Origin: Candidozyma auris
Taxonomy: Eukaryota; Ascomycota; Pichiomycetes; Serinales; Metschnikowiaceae
Length of the DNA: 64,000 bases
Reading direction: 5' to 3'
Assembly: GCF_003013715.1 (NCBI RefSeq)
Contig: NC_072814.1
Location: 868,001-932,000, forward strand
The position numbers and the translations under genes were made by a program. Below the pieces are notes generated by a model that saw only the letters and a program-made list of their open reading frames with translations, was not told where the DNA came from and ran no database searches. Every line of letters begins with the position of its first letter. The first letter of the stretch is position 1. Below, in pieces: positions 36,090 through 44,946 of this stretch.

Positions 36090-38606
36090 TTACCTGAGTC
36101 GCGGACTATCACTTTCATTGATGGGCTCAAGATTGAAAGACCTGTGACTAAGACAATCAGAGCTTCTTTCATTCAAATGGAAGTTCGCATTAGAAGCGTA
36201 AGGTAGCTTCTGTACAAACTTGTCGGCTCTATTCGATTGATCTTCCTCGCCAGAAGTAAATGAAGTGGCGGAATATACCGTTCCATTTCGACTTAAGCTC
36301 CCTGACGTTGACAAATCAGAGGGAGCCATGCTGTTGCTCCTGTAGAAGGTGACAGTTCTTTGAGGAGTGTCAATTTTGTTGGTGCGGTACAGATTATCTT
36401 GGACTGCTTTCTTCGGCTTCTTGTTATAAGAATTTGACCTGTAGAAATCGGACACACTTTCTGGAGCAGAGTGGTTTCTAAATTGTTCAAAGTCGTAATC
36501 TTCAGGTAATTGATTGCACTCGAATAACATATCGTCATCTAGGTGATAGGTCGGGGCACTTTCTGAAGGCGTATCTTCAGAGTAGGAGCGAGGACGACTC
36601 AAAATAAACTCAGGCGGAGTTCCAATGTGTGAGACCTTTGGCATGGATGGTGACTTCTCATTTTGCATTTTGACGTTCTGAAGATCCAAAGCTGCGAGTG
36701 TGCTCATCATCTCAGCGACGGACCTACGAGGATTTTGCGGTTTCTCAGACGGCTTTTCCTCGGAGGAGTTTGCCAAAAGAGCAAGGGTTTCCATCATATT
36801 AACAACCAGCTCACGCCTTGTATCCCGCTGCTGAGATGCAGACCCTGATTGCGTATCAATATCTTTGATTGGCAGCTTAACATCCTGGTTGAAGCCGTTG
36901 ACCATGGGCTTCGTCAAAGAGTCCACGTCATCAACATTTGACAGTATCGAGTCTTGCACTGAATTTTCAAACGCAGGATCACTCGAAGGGCAGTTCACAA
37001 GCTTATCTTCCAATGAGCCCAAGAGATCAATGATCAGATTTCGCTTTTGCTCTTCTTTTTCCTTCGAAGGGCTCTCGTCTGTATAAACGCCTAAACCCTT
37101 CTCTTGCAGGTCATCTTCAACTATGGGCTCTGATTTAGTGACGTTGGTTCTCTGTACGCTTTTCCTTCCCCTAATTTCGTCCAATGATCCGAATGTAACA
37201 CCATTGATTAACGGGGAGGGTGCCTCAGAAGATGCTATACCAAATGAGCTCAATATCTGATGAGGTGTGGAGTGTACATCGGATTCTGGCAGCTTTGTCT
37301 CCAAATATGACTCTAGAAAGTCATCACCGTAAGTGTGATCTTCGGGTTGCGGAGAAGTGAAAATGCGAGACAGATTTGCCGTGACGAAGTGGTCCGCCTG
37401 CTTCTCACCAGCACCTCCCAGCGATTGTGAAATATCTAAAAACGAGTGGCCAGATTCGTCTGGGCCATCATCCTGTGGATCAGCTGTTGGCCCAATAGCG
37501 AACAGAATTGCCTGCTTCAAATCTTCATCTCCTAGTACATCCTCGTATTTGTTGAAAGGCTCTTGTGGATCATCGAAATCACTGTACTTATTTTGAAATT
37601 CTTCATAATCATCCTCTTCGTCATCTAGACCATTATTCTCGTAATCATAGTCAGAAAGGCCGTCCTCAAAGCCCAAGTCTGCAACATCGAAAGTGTTCAG
37701 CTGCACACCCTCTGGTAGGTTATTCTTTCTCGAAGGTTTTGTCTTGTAGTATTTGACTGACGTGTTTCGGCCGCCCCTAATATCCTTGACGAAAGAGAAC
37801 TGTGATGAAGCATCAGAGTGATTATCACTCGAATAACCCTCATAAAACTCCTCCGTCTCTTTGCTGGAGCTTTCTCCCAGACTCTCCTGCGACGAAGCCT
37901 GCTTCGCCAGAAAATTGATGGATTTAGCAATGGATATGTTGGAGTCGCTATCGCCCTGGTGCCCAGACACTGTATCTAGCACAGTCACCTGCTTCTTATC
38001 AGGAATTATGGGTAAATGAGGTTTCTCCTGACTGGGTTTCAGGCCGAGGGAAGTTGTAGAATCAAACGGCTTTCCTAGACTGTACTGGTACGAAGAGTCG
38101 CTTCCTGTAGAGGATTTTTGGATGCAAGCCAGACTCTCCAAAAACGACGTCGACTGGTGTCTGATATGAGACCTATGGGTCTCAGGCCGCGTAGGAGGAG
38201 GCTGGGGCTGTGAGAGCTCATCTAGATTACTCATTGACCTGGGGGAATGCAAAGCGTGTACACGCGTAGTACCTGATGATGGAAGAGGAGGACCGTCAGC
38301 AGCCAAAGCTAGATGCAAGGCGTCACCGCTGACAGGAGGAGCACTCAGCTTCGAGTGATGGCCGAACATCTTTTTGATCGGAGTCAAGAGCTTCTTGGGC
38401 GACAGTTTCGACAGCTGATGTCCACCGAATGGTTGCTGAGGCGGCGTCATGTGAGGTGGATTGAGTGGGCCCGAGGAGACCTTGGGAGAGGCCAAGGGGG
38501 TCTTGATGTATCGGTAGGGTGCCCTAGGGTGGGCCTCGGGTAACCCGTTGGGAGAGTCAGACGTGGACGAGTCTGAGCGTCGATGGCTCTTTATGAGTGA
38601 GCGCAT
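36090..38606 (-). CDS. Large disordered protein of unknown function
   Basis: This is an 838-residue Ser/Asp/Glu-rich protein without a folded domain that I can name. Segments that look conserved are SPKKLLTPIKKMFGHH (about 65-80), the block SSQFSFVKDIRGGRNTSVKY (about 263-282) followed by a strongly acidic Asp/Glu/Tyr region, and the C-terminal TVTFYRSNSM and NLYRTNK motifs with many phospho-site-like Ser. It is convergent with the CFEM pseudogene and the other large disordered protein. This kind of composition is typical of fungal cell-polarity or kinase-substrate scaffolds, which is inference only. Confidence 0.8.
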   Translation of the reverse strand: MRSLIKSHRRSDSSTSDSPNGLPEAHPRAPYRYIKTPLASPKVSSGPLNPPHMTPPQQPFGGHQLSKLSPKKLLTPIKKMFGHHSKLSAPPVSGDALHLALAADGPPLPSSGTTRVHALHSPRSMSNLDELSQPQPPPTRPETHRSHIRHQSTSFLESLACIQKSSTGSDSSYQYSLGKPFDSTTSLGLKPSQEKPHLPIIPDKKQVTVLDTVSGHQGDSDSNISIAKSINFLAKQASSQESLGESSSKETEEFYEGYSSDNHSDASSQFSFVKDIRGGRNTSVKYYKTKPSRKNNLPEGVQLNTFDVADLGFEDGLSDYDYENNGLDDEEDDYEEFQNKYSDFDDPQEPFNKYEDVLGDEDLKQAILFAIGPTADPQDDGPDESGHSFLDISQSLGGAGEKQADHFVTANLSRIFTSPQPEDHTYGDDFLESYLETKLPESDVHSTPHQILSSFGIASSEAPSPLINGVTFGSLDEIRGRKSVQRTNVTKSEPIVEDDLQEKGLGVYTDESPSKEKEEQKRNLIIDLLGSLEDKLVNCPSSDPAFENSVQDSILSNVDDVDSLTKPMVNGFNQDVKLPIKDIDTQSGSASQQRDTRRELVVNMMETLALLANSSEEKPSEKPQNPRRSVAEMMSTLAALDLQNVKMQNEKSPSMPKVSHIGTPPEFILSRPRSYSEDTPSESAPTYHLDDDMLFECNQLPEDYDFEQFRNHSAPESVSDFYRSNSYNKKPKKAVQDNLYRTNKIDTPQRTVTFYRSNSMAPSDLSTSGSLSRNGTVYSATSFTSGEEDQSNRADKFVQKLPYASNANFHLNERSSDCLSHRSFNLEPINESDSPRLR

Positions 38607-39451
38607 GAATAAGGAGGTTAAGTGGACTGATGAGAAATAATTAAGAAGATAGAAACAGCTATGGAGGTGAATCGGTTGAGGAGTAGTTGCAAGGGCCCAG
38701 AAGGTGTAGGAATGGCCCTGTAGGGTCTGGTGAGGATGCGCGAGAAGGGTGTCAAGATAGGGTAAGATAAGGAGATGCGGGTGTCAGAGAGAAGAGGGCT
38801 GAGAATCGAGTGACGAAAGATTTGAGCAATGGCGACAAGAGAGGAAGCGTTTGAACTTTTAGATGTCATGGAAACGGCTTCGTTCATATGGTCTTGCGCT
38901 AGTTCTAATTTGGGCACATACCACGGCGCGGTGCTGGTTGCAAACGGCTTGTTTCACTGAGGAAGGGCACCATCTGCTACAAGACAAAGAAAGGAATTGC
39001 GAATCTCGAACGAAATTATGAAGCGATGGGTCTCGAGTCTTTGACTCGAAAGCTCTTGAGAAGTTAAAAGGAGGGGTGGTCACAATAGCGCATGGCCTTG
39101 GTCCACACATTAGCAGTGTGAGAATATGAACCATTATACATTGCTAAGTCAATTGGGCCCCATGAGAGTATATTTAAGCCACATCGATGTTAACGAGTCA
39201 TTGAGGTCCAAAGTGGGCTCCTTTTCTAATCAGGAACACCATCCAATGAATACATATGAGGAAATGCTTTACTCGGAATTTCCAAAAATAAGGAGCCCCT
39301 AAATAAAGTCCGTGAGATCTTCAAAGGTCATCTTGCCCAAAATCATCTCTTCAAGGTATTCTATTGTAGCTCAAAGATGCTCAATGCCCTATGGGATCCA
39401 GCCACAACAACAGACTTATCACGTCCCATAAGCCCTCTAGCATTCACCATA
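38607..39451. other. Intergenic region upstream of the 838-residue protein gene
   Basis: No gene is supported. Short frames at 38618-38917 and 38859-39134 have no family features. TATATTTAAG lies near 39168-39177. Confidence 0.5.
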
Positions 39452-39679
39452 TCAACTGACAGCAATAGTCATGGCAACAACAACGACAGCAGCAAGCGCC
39501 CACGAAAGCTTGACATTTTCCAATGCAAATCTCTCGCCAGGCTCGAACTGGAAGTCTAAGTGCAAATCATCGGCAGCCTGATTCTCCTGGCGCCAGAAAT
39601 ATATATATGCAAGCAGTAAAACGGCAGCTACAACTAAAGCTCCGACTCGAATTTTGCTTCTTTCCGTATGAGCTGCCAT
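39452..39679 (-). CDS. Small two-span membrane protein (tentative)
   Basis: This is a 75-residue frame starting MAAHTERSKIRVG at 39679. It has two clear hydrophobic helices, VGALVVAAVLLLAYIYFW (about 12-29) and LSWALAAVVVVAMTIAV (about 58-74), separated by an acidic loop. The first helix is preceded by a basic stretch, as expected for a membrane hairpin. It is head to head with the F-box gene, 147 bp apart. I do not recognise it. Many small membrane proteins of yeast mitochondria or ER look like this, so it may be real; chance is possible at this length. Confidence 0.45.
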   Translation of the reverse strand: MAAHTERSKIRVGALVVAAVLLLAYIYFWRQENQAADDLHLDFQFEPGERFALENVKLSWALAAVVVVAMTIAVS

Positions 39680-39826
39680 GCTTGTAAATGTTGCCAAATG
39701 TACCGGGTAGACTGTGTGACTCAGGTAGGTTACAATGTGTGCGAAGTGTCGGTGACTTCTCTCCAGTACAACCCACCTTCTTTTGAGCGACATAAAAGAG
39801 AACAAGAAAACAATGAAATCTCTAGT

Positions 39827-40885
39827 ATGAAGAGATTGCTAGAAGACGTCTCTCATGCCATTCAGAAACTCCATGCTGAGAAATGGATGCGTACCAACGC
39901 AATCACCCTTATAGATCTTCCAGATAGCGTGCTTGAGCAGATCTGCTCCTATTTAGACATAGGGGACATCAAGAATGTCCTGTTGGTTCACTCAAGTTAT
40001 AGAGAGACACTTATCCCATACATATTTGCCAATGTGGGTGTCACTTGGCCCCAGCTTCACGAGATTTCAGAGGATTCTGTGCTCAGAAAGTATAGACACC
40101 ATATCAAGAGCATAAACATCATAAAATCAGACTCTCAGAGAGAATACACGGAGAATATCTTTGGCGAGTTAGTCTCGCATGAGAAGTATCCAAACTTGAC
40201 TGCAGTGTCAATCAACTCGATGAGCTCTTCGTACTGGCTTCGATATAACAAGTGTGAGCACATAAGGCAACTAGAGCTTTATACAAGTGCCGACCCTAGA
40301 GGCACTAGAATCTTCAACTTGACCCATGTTAAACATTTTCAGGCTCTACGGCTGCTTACTCTCCACGACTATAACTTTATGGATAGCGATGATGAGAATG
40401 CTCTCCCCAGATTGTACCGTCTCAGTATACATAATTGCGAGTGGAATTTCCCATTCGACTTGACCAAGTTCAACATCCATAATACATTGACTGAGCTCAG
40501 TGTGTCCTATTCGAATGATAATCAGTTTGTTGTTTCGGAGAGATTCCGGGACTTTCTTCTGTCGCCTCTTTCTGGTCACTCATCCTCGATCAGGACATTG
40601 AGGATTGCAATCTCAAATTCGTCAGAAAACCGTCGTATTTTACTAGCAAATGTCCTCCGGAGCATCTTGGACTCGTTCAGTGAACTCGAGAATCTCTCTC
40701 TCGTTGGGTGGGCGGCAACCATTTCTCACGTTAGGCAGTTGTTGGAATCGCGTAGTTTTCACAATCCATTGAAGTTCAACTTGGAAGTAAGAGCGTTAGA
40801 TCTGGATTTGAAATCCATTCCCAAGCAAATTGCCAAGATTCAGCATATCGAGAATCTTAATTTCAGTTTGTCCTTGATAGACTAG
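39827..40885 (+). CDS. F-box protein with leucine-rich-repeat-like C-terminus
   Basis: This is a 352-residue protein. The ATG at 39827 (MKRLLEDVSH) is preferred because the upstream open part is Cys-rich and non-conserved-looking. The F-box is at about 28-65: ITLIDLPDSVLEQICSYLDIGDIKNVLLVH. The rest consists of irregular repeats with Leu spacing (LTELSVSYS, ENLSLVGWA, ENLNFSLS) consistent with LRRs that bind a substrate. Such proteins link Skp1-cullin ubiquitin ligases to targets. The target is unknown. PGA1 follows 62 bp downstream on the same strand. Confidence 0.75.
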   Translation: MKRLLEDVSHAIQKLHAEKWMRTNAITLIDLPDSVLEQICSYLDIGDIKNVLLVHSSYRETLIPYIFANVGVTWPQLHEISEDSVLRKYRHHIKSINIIKSDSQREYTENIFGELVSHEKYPNLTAVSINSMSSSYWLRYNKCEHIRQLELYTSADPRGTRIFNLTHVKHFQALRLLTLHDYNFMDSDDENALPRLYRLSIHNCEWNFPFDLTKFNIHNTLTELSVSYSNDNQFVVSERFRDFLLSPLSGHSSSIRTLRIAISNSSENRRILLANVLRSILDSFSELENLSLVGWAATISHVRQLLESRSFHNPLKFNLEVRALDLDLKSIPKQIAKIQHIENLNFSLSLID

Positions 40886-40947
40886 ATAGAAATGATACAC
40901 GAGCCGTGCTACATCCAGGATTTTGCATCTATTCTCACAGCACCATT

Positions 40948-41604
40948 ATGTTTATACATCTCTTCCTAGGCATTATCGTGCTACTAGCCAACCAGGTACT
41001 AGCCAATACGGAAACCATAACTTTCAAGGTGCCTAATTATTATGACATCCCATTCTGCCTGAGGTCGTTTGACAACCTGCCTGTCACGAGGATCAACTCA
41101 TCGACTCTTCTTCTCACAGACATCCCCATACGATGCATCAACAACTACACCATTGATGACAGCGTGATCAGTCTCCCGTACGACTACATTCGGAAACCAA
41201 AGCAAACGCTCCTTGTCAAGCTCAACAATTATGAGAATGCTGCCTTCGACTCGAATGATCTCATCAATGTCAAACTCTGCTGGCCTGCCACATACCCCAT
41301 AAACTTCAACATAGACTATAAATACGTCAGAGCTTCAGAATTTGGAAAATCTCATAACGACACTCTTGATATTTACGTGGAAGTGACGTTTTACGGTGAC
41401 TTTTATTCCCCTGGAGAGGTGAAGGAGGACAAAATCCAATTTCAATTGATTATATCTAGACTCCCTGGAGTCGTTCCCATTCCAATAGAGTTATATGACT
41501 TCATCATATACGTGGTGACTTTGTTATTTCTACTAGTACCTGTGTATCCGTACATTGTGTCGTTGTTGACAGCACCAACAAGTGAAAAAGAGCACGAGGA
41601 CTGA
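40948..41604 (+). CDS. PGA1: Pga1, subunit of GPI mannosyltransferase II
   Basis: This is a 218-residue protein. The start at 40948 gives a signal peptide (MFIHLFLGIIVLLANQVLA) directly before NTETITFKVPNYYDIP. The luminal domain has paired Cys and N-glycosylation sequons (NSS, NYT, NDT). One membrane span is near the C-terminus (LYDFIIYVVTLLFLLVPVYP). Pga1 works with Gpi18 to add the second mannose to GPI precursors in the ER. Sequence similarity alone is modest, but the next gene is IGO1 and an NSG homologue is close by in the same relative orientation as S. cerevisiae YNL158W-YNL157W-YNL156C, which strongly supports the call. Confidence 0.85.
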   Translation: MFIHLFLGIIVLLANQVLANTETITFKVPNYYDIPFCLRSFDNLPVTRINSSTLLLTDIPIRCINNYTIDDSVISLPYDYIRKPKQTLLVKLNNYENAAFDSNDLINVKLCWPATYPINFNIDYKYVRASEFGKSHNDTLDIYVEVTFYGDFYSPGEVKEDKIQFQLIISRLPGVVPIPIELYDFIIYVVTLLFLLVPVYPYIVSLLTAPTSEKEHED

Positions 41605-42173
41605 TGCATTCCGAGAACTACTTCAGTGCACGACATCTGTGAGTGAACACAAAAGTATAAGCAACTGGCATTGAAGAGGTACTAACTGCCGTCTCATATG
41701 GCTGCAAAATCATGCATAATCAGATATTAGGTACTTGTTGTACCTGGGGCTGCCCCAGAAGCACAAGCTTTTTTTTGTTGCTCCCAGAGTTGTCCTTTAT
41801 TTGTCTCATTGAGAGCGGCAAGTACCCAAAAGTTCAGTTCCTTATCCCCTTAAAACCGTTGGAATAGTCCATCTAGCGTGATTCGCACTGGGGCTTCCCT
41901 GTTGCTATTGGACTACGCACGACACTTACCAGAACACCATCAATGAAAGTGTCTCATTTCAAATAAGACGTGATTGCGTTAGTGCTTTGCAATCTAGATT
42001 TTAGGAAGCCCACTCTGGTCTGACCCCACAGAAAAAACTGGGGGGTCGCCTGGAACGCACGTGCTTATGCCTGCACACTGGGCCTTCACACTTGTGAGTG
42101 AGGCTACTCACCGGCACTTAGCCTGGTCATAATCATGAAGTTGCGAGATTTAACTCATCTACTCTAACCAACC
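41605..42173. other. PGA1 3' flank and IGO1 promoter
   Basis: No gene is supported. It contains splice-like signals without adjacent coding sequence (41639-41723, see findings), a T run at 41770-41776, and an E-box palindrome at 42057-42064. Confidence 0.5.
42057..42064. promoter_or_regulatory. E-box palindrome upstream of IGO1
   Basis: GCACGTGC contains CACGTG, the core bound by Cbf1/Pho4-type bHLH factors, 110 bp before the IGO1 ATG. Function is inferred. Confidence 0.35.
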
Positions 42174-42545
42174 ATGTCTTCAGACGAAGGTCCTTTGGAT
42201 CCACCAAAGAACACACAGGGAATTGACTTATCCAAGTTATCCCCTCAGGAATTGCGAATTTACAAAATGTACGGCAAGCTCCCTACAACGCAACAAATCT
42301 TGTCCTCCAAGATTCAGGATAAGAAGTATTTCGATAGTGGCGACTACGCCATGCAAAAACAAATGGGAGGCCCCAAGTCAGGTTTGGGAGGAACTATTCC
42401 CATGGCACACCCTAACGCTGAGAAGGTGAAGGAGATGTATAACCGAAACTCCATCAGCGCCACGAACTCTAGCATCCTCTTCAACGGCAAGCTGAACTTG
42501 CTCAGTGAGAGCACAGCTGAAGAAGAGAAAGGCGGGAATACCTAA
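42174..42545 (+). CDS. IGO1: Endosulfine Igo1/Igo2, PP2A-B55 inhibitor
   Basis: This is a 123-residue protein of the endosulfine/ARPP19 family. The core LSPQELRIYKMYGKLPTTQ and the invariant FDSGDY (Ser55 is the Rim15/Greatwall phosphorylation site) are intact. Once phosphorylated it inhibits PP2A-Cdc55, promoting quiescence entry and protecting selected mRNAs. Since S. cerevisiae IGO1 and IGO2 are duplicates of one gene, this is the single pre-duplication form. The C-terminal tail (NGKLNLLSES) has an internal CTG. Confidence 0.95.
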   Translation: MSSDEGPLDPPKNTQGIDLSKLSPQELRIYKMYGKLPTTQQILSSKIQDKKYFDSGDYAMQKQMGGPKSGLGGTIPMAHPNAEKVKEMYNRNSISATNSSILFNGKLNLLSESTAEEEKGGNT

Positions 42546-42987
42546 GGAGAGAACTTAGCATCATGCATCGGAAATTAGGGGTCAGGGCAGAGTTGTTGAG
42601 CAGTGGAGTTGCCCAGAATGTTGGGTTTGCTCACTTTGTAGTTTGATAGGTCAATATATAGTAAACTGGAAAAAGCTTTTGAAATTGATGCCGTAGCTAA
42701 AGGTGTTACCGTTACGATGGAGCGGTGAGATAATCTAGTCCTCATCGAGTTTGATGGATAGAGCAAATCCCCCGAATTTGTGCTATTTTGAGAAGATAAA
42801 AGGGAAAAAAAAAAAAAAAAAAAAAAGTGATGGAGACTTAAGCGATTTATTTGTCAAATGGTTGATTTTTCCTCCAAGTCTACTTCAATGTCAATTTGTC
42901 GCCTATATTCGCAAACCTTTGGGTCGATTTTGTGGAAATCATGAATGCGCATACTAACAGTACTCACATACTCCAACCTCTCATGAT
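42546..42987. other. Intergenic region between IGO1 and ATG10
   Basis: No gene is supported. It contains a 22-base poly(A) run (listed separately), and an ATG-ATA-TGA overlapping the ATG10 start. Confidence 0.55.
42805..42826 (+). repeat. 22-base poly(A) tract
   Basis: Twenty-two consecutive A in the ATG10 upstream region. Such tracts exclude nucleosomes in yeast promoters. Its length is likely to vary and to be prone to sequencing error. Confidence 0.85.
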
Positions 42988-43434
42988 ATGATAACAGAGA
43001 AAACATTCAACGAGAACCTCCCACAATTCCATAAGCTCACTGTTGAATACTTAGCGGCAACGGAATCTAAAACATTCTCTTTTGAATCAAACTATGTCAA
43101 GGACTATCATGGTAAGTGGTGCAGCTACATCTCGATTCGCCTAGACCGAGACTACCTTGAGTTGGTGGTTTCATACAACGAATTTTACGAAAGCCCTGTG
43201 CTACATCACCTACGTAATCACGATCCAGCAGATCTGGTAGGACATTCCGATCTTGATATTCATCCATACATTCAACGCACCTTTTTGTTGTTGCACCCAT
43301 GTGAGACTAAGGAGCTCATGAATACTTTACAACAGGTGGTGCCACTACGATACTTGATTGCATGGTTTGGCATTCATCTAGGTTTTGTCAGTAGGGAATT
43401 GACACTACGAGTACCAGAATCGGCTTTCATCTAA
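42988..43434 (+). CDS. ATG10: Atg10, E2-like enzyme for Atg12 conjugation
   Basis: This is a 148-residue protein of the Atg3/Atg10 family. The catalytic motif LLHPCETKEL (Cys105) and the C-terminal WFGIHLGF segment are present, with the preceding beta-sheet core (WCSYISIRLDRDYLELVVSYNE). Atg10 takes Atg12 from Atg7 and links it to Atg5 for autophagosome formation. The length is close to that of S. cerevisiae Atg10 (167). A two-codon upstream ORF (ATG at 42983) overlaps the start codon and could lower initiation. Confidence 0.9.
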   Translation: MITEKTFNENLPQFHKLTVEYLAATESKTFSFESNYVKDYHGKWCSYISIRLDRDYLELVVSYNEFYESPVLHHLRNHDPADLVGHSDLDIHPYIQRTFLLLHPCETKELMNTLQQVVPLRYLIAWFGIHLGFVSRELTLRVPESAFI

Positions 43435-43489
43435 TGAGTTTTCTACATGTGACCTCATTAATAGTGTCTAGAATACATAGATGCAAAAG

Positions 43490-44089
43490 TTAGTTGGCAG
43501 CAGACGCTCTCTCGGCGGTCTTGCTGTCGGTGAAGAAACGACATGGATACACGTCAGTGTCGTCGGAGTACATGCCGTGCACTGGCTCCTTCAAAATGGT
43601 CCAATGGAACTTGTTCAACGATGGAGCAACGATAGGCTCGCCCACTTTACCCAAAACTTCGCCCTTGACCACGTCAGGTTTGACGGAGCTTAATGTAGTA
43701 GACAAACTGACCTCTTGGTCCAGTCCGAATGCAGCCAACTCCTTGGAGCCTTTCTCACCTATGGAGATTCTAGGCTTTTCTACTGACCCTAACGTCAACA
43801 AGCCAGACACTTTAGTCTGGTCGAAAGCACGAATCTGTGGGTAGTTTCTTCTGTGGTCACGCTTAAAGTATGGGTTGTTGATGACATCGCCCGCTGGGAT
43901 AGTGAAGGGCTCCTTGTATTCTCTGGCCTCCTTGATTCTAGCTCCTGGAGGAATAGCTCTGTATAACGAGGGTAATGGGTTACCAGAAGATCTGTTGGGC
44001 ACAAGCACCAACCACTGTCTGATCTTCTCCCAGATACCAACAGGTCTGGAAGTGTATTTTCTCCACACGGGGACGGGACCACCAGCCAT
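43490..44089 (-). CDS. NUZM: Mitochondrial complex I accessory subunit, 21.3 kDa (NUZM type)
   Basis: This is a 199-residue protein that follows the fungal 21.3-kDa complex I subunit: N-terminal GIWEKIRQWLVLVPNRSSGN, PLPSLYRAIPPGA, the PAGDVINNPYFKRDHRRNYPQ block, and a C-terminal YPCRFF. It belongs to the proton-pumping NADH dehydrogenase of the inner membrane. Saccharomyces and Schizosaccharomyces lack this enzyme, so its presence argues for a yeast outside those groups. It sits tail to tail with ATG10, 55 bp apart. The symbol follows the Yarrowia naming. Confidence 0.85.
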   Translation of the reverse strand: MAGGPVPVWRKYTSRPVGIWEKIRQWLVLVPNRSSGNPLPSLYRAIPPGARIKEAREYKEPFTIPAGDVINNPYFKRDHRRNYPQIRAFDQTKVSGLLTLGSVEKPRISIGEKGSKELAAFGLDQEVSLSTTLSSVKPDVVKGEVLGKVGEPIVAPSLNKFHWTILKEPVHGMYSDDTDVYPCRFFTDSKTAERASAAN

Positions 44090-44946
44090 GATGTCTTTAT
44101 TATTGAAGGGGTTCGGTTACTGAGATATTTTATTCACAAGGTTTTCATTGGCTCCAGCTCATGTGCAGGCCAAGACTAAGTAGACTTTCGTCAATTGCGT
44201 AGGATGAAAATTCCTAGGAGAAACACAATTAATAGCCATGATGTTAATGTTTAGCCTATTACTATTTTAACTTTGATCATACAAGATGTAATGAGATCCA
44301 GCATTTCAAAAATCGACATTGATTCATATGAAGCGTAATTTGCTTGAAAAAGTGTTGGCACCCGTCTTTACTCATTTAATATCCTAGACTTTCCGAAGTG
44401 TTTAAATGGGAGTGTTGGTGATATTAAAGTTTTAAAAAAAAGTAGAAATCAGTATACTGTAATGCCAGAAACAAAAATTTTGTGTGATCCTGACATATGG
44501 TTGGATTGTTAAAGCAGGCAACAAGTGAGCACGGGTACGTTTGTCTCGGATGGTACTTACATCGAAAGTGATGAAGAAGAAGTAATGATAACTGAAAATG
44601 AAATTTTAAAATGGGTTCGAACTTCTGCACTAAAAATTGGAAACGATTCTGTCGAGAGAGCGGGTTAGGACCGTCCACCTCGCAGTATTCCGATCCAAGC
44701 GGTGGGTAGAATGTGAGAACTAGTAGCTACGAAAGTTTAACTTGATATTATTGTAATTGAATTACCTTTCTTGTATTGTATCATTGTGCTTAAAGACGCA
44801 ATCATGCTTGAGTGCAAAGGTCCAATTCTGTTGGCGACAGTTGTGGTAGGCAGAAATAGCGCACATCGTCATCAGCCCTAATTAAATTTGAACAGTATCG
44901 GCTTTTGGATAATCGGGAGAGAATATGCTAAAACATCAAATTGTTT
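44090..44946. other. NUZM promoter and NSG 3' flank
   Basis: About 0.86 kb, AT-rich, without a convincing gene. A minus-strand frame at 44424-44678 is not protein-like enough to call. Confidence 0.5.

Noticed and set aside
42952..42997. TACTAAC before ATG10 as sign of a 5' intron
   Set aside because: No good donor was found that joins in frame, and the ATG at 42988 already gives a complete Atg10 start.
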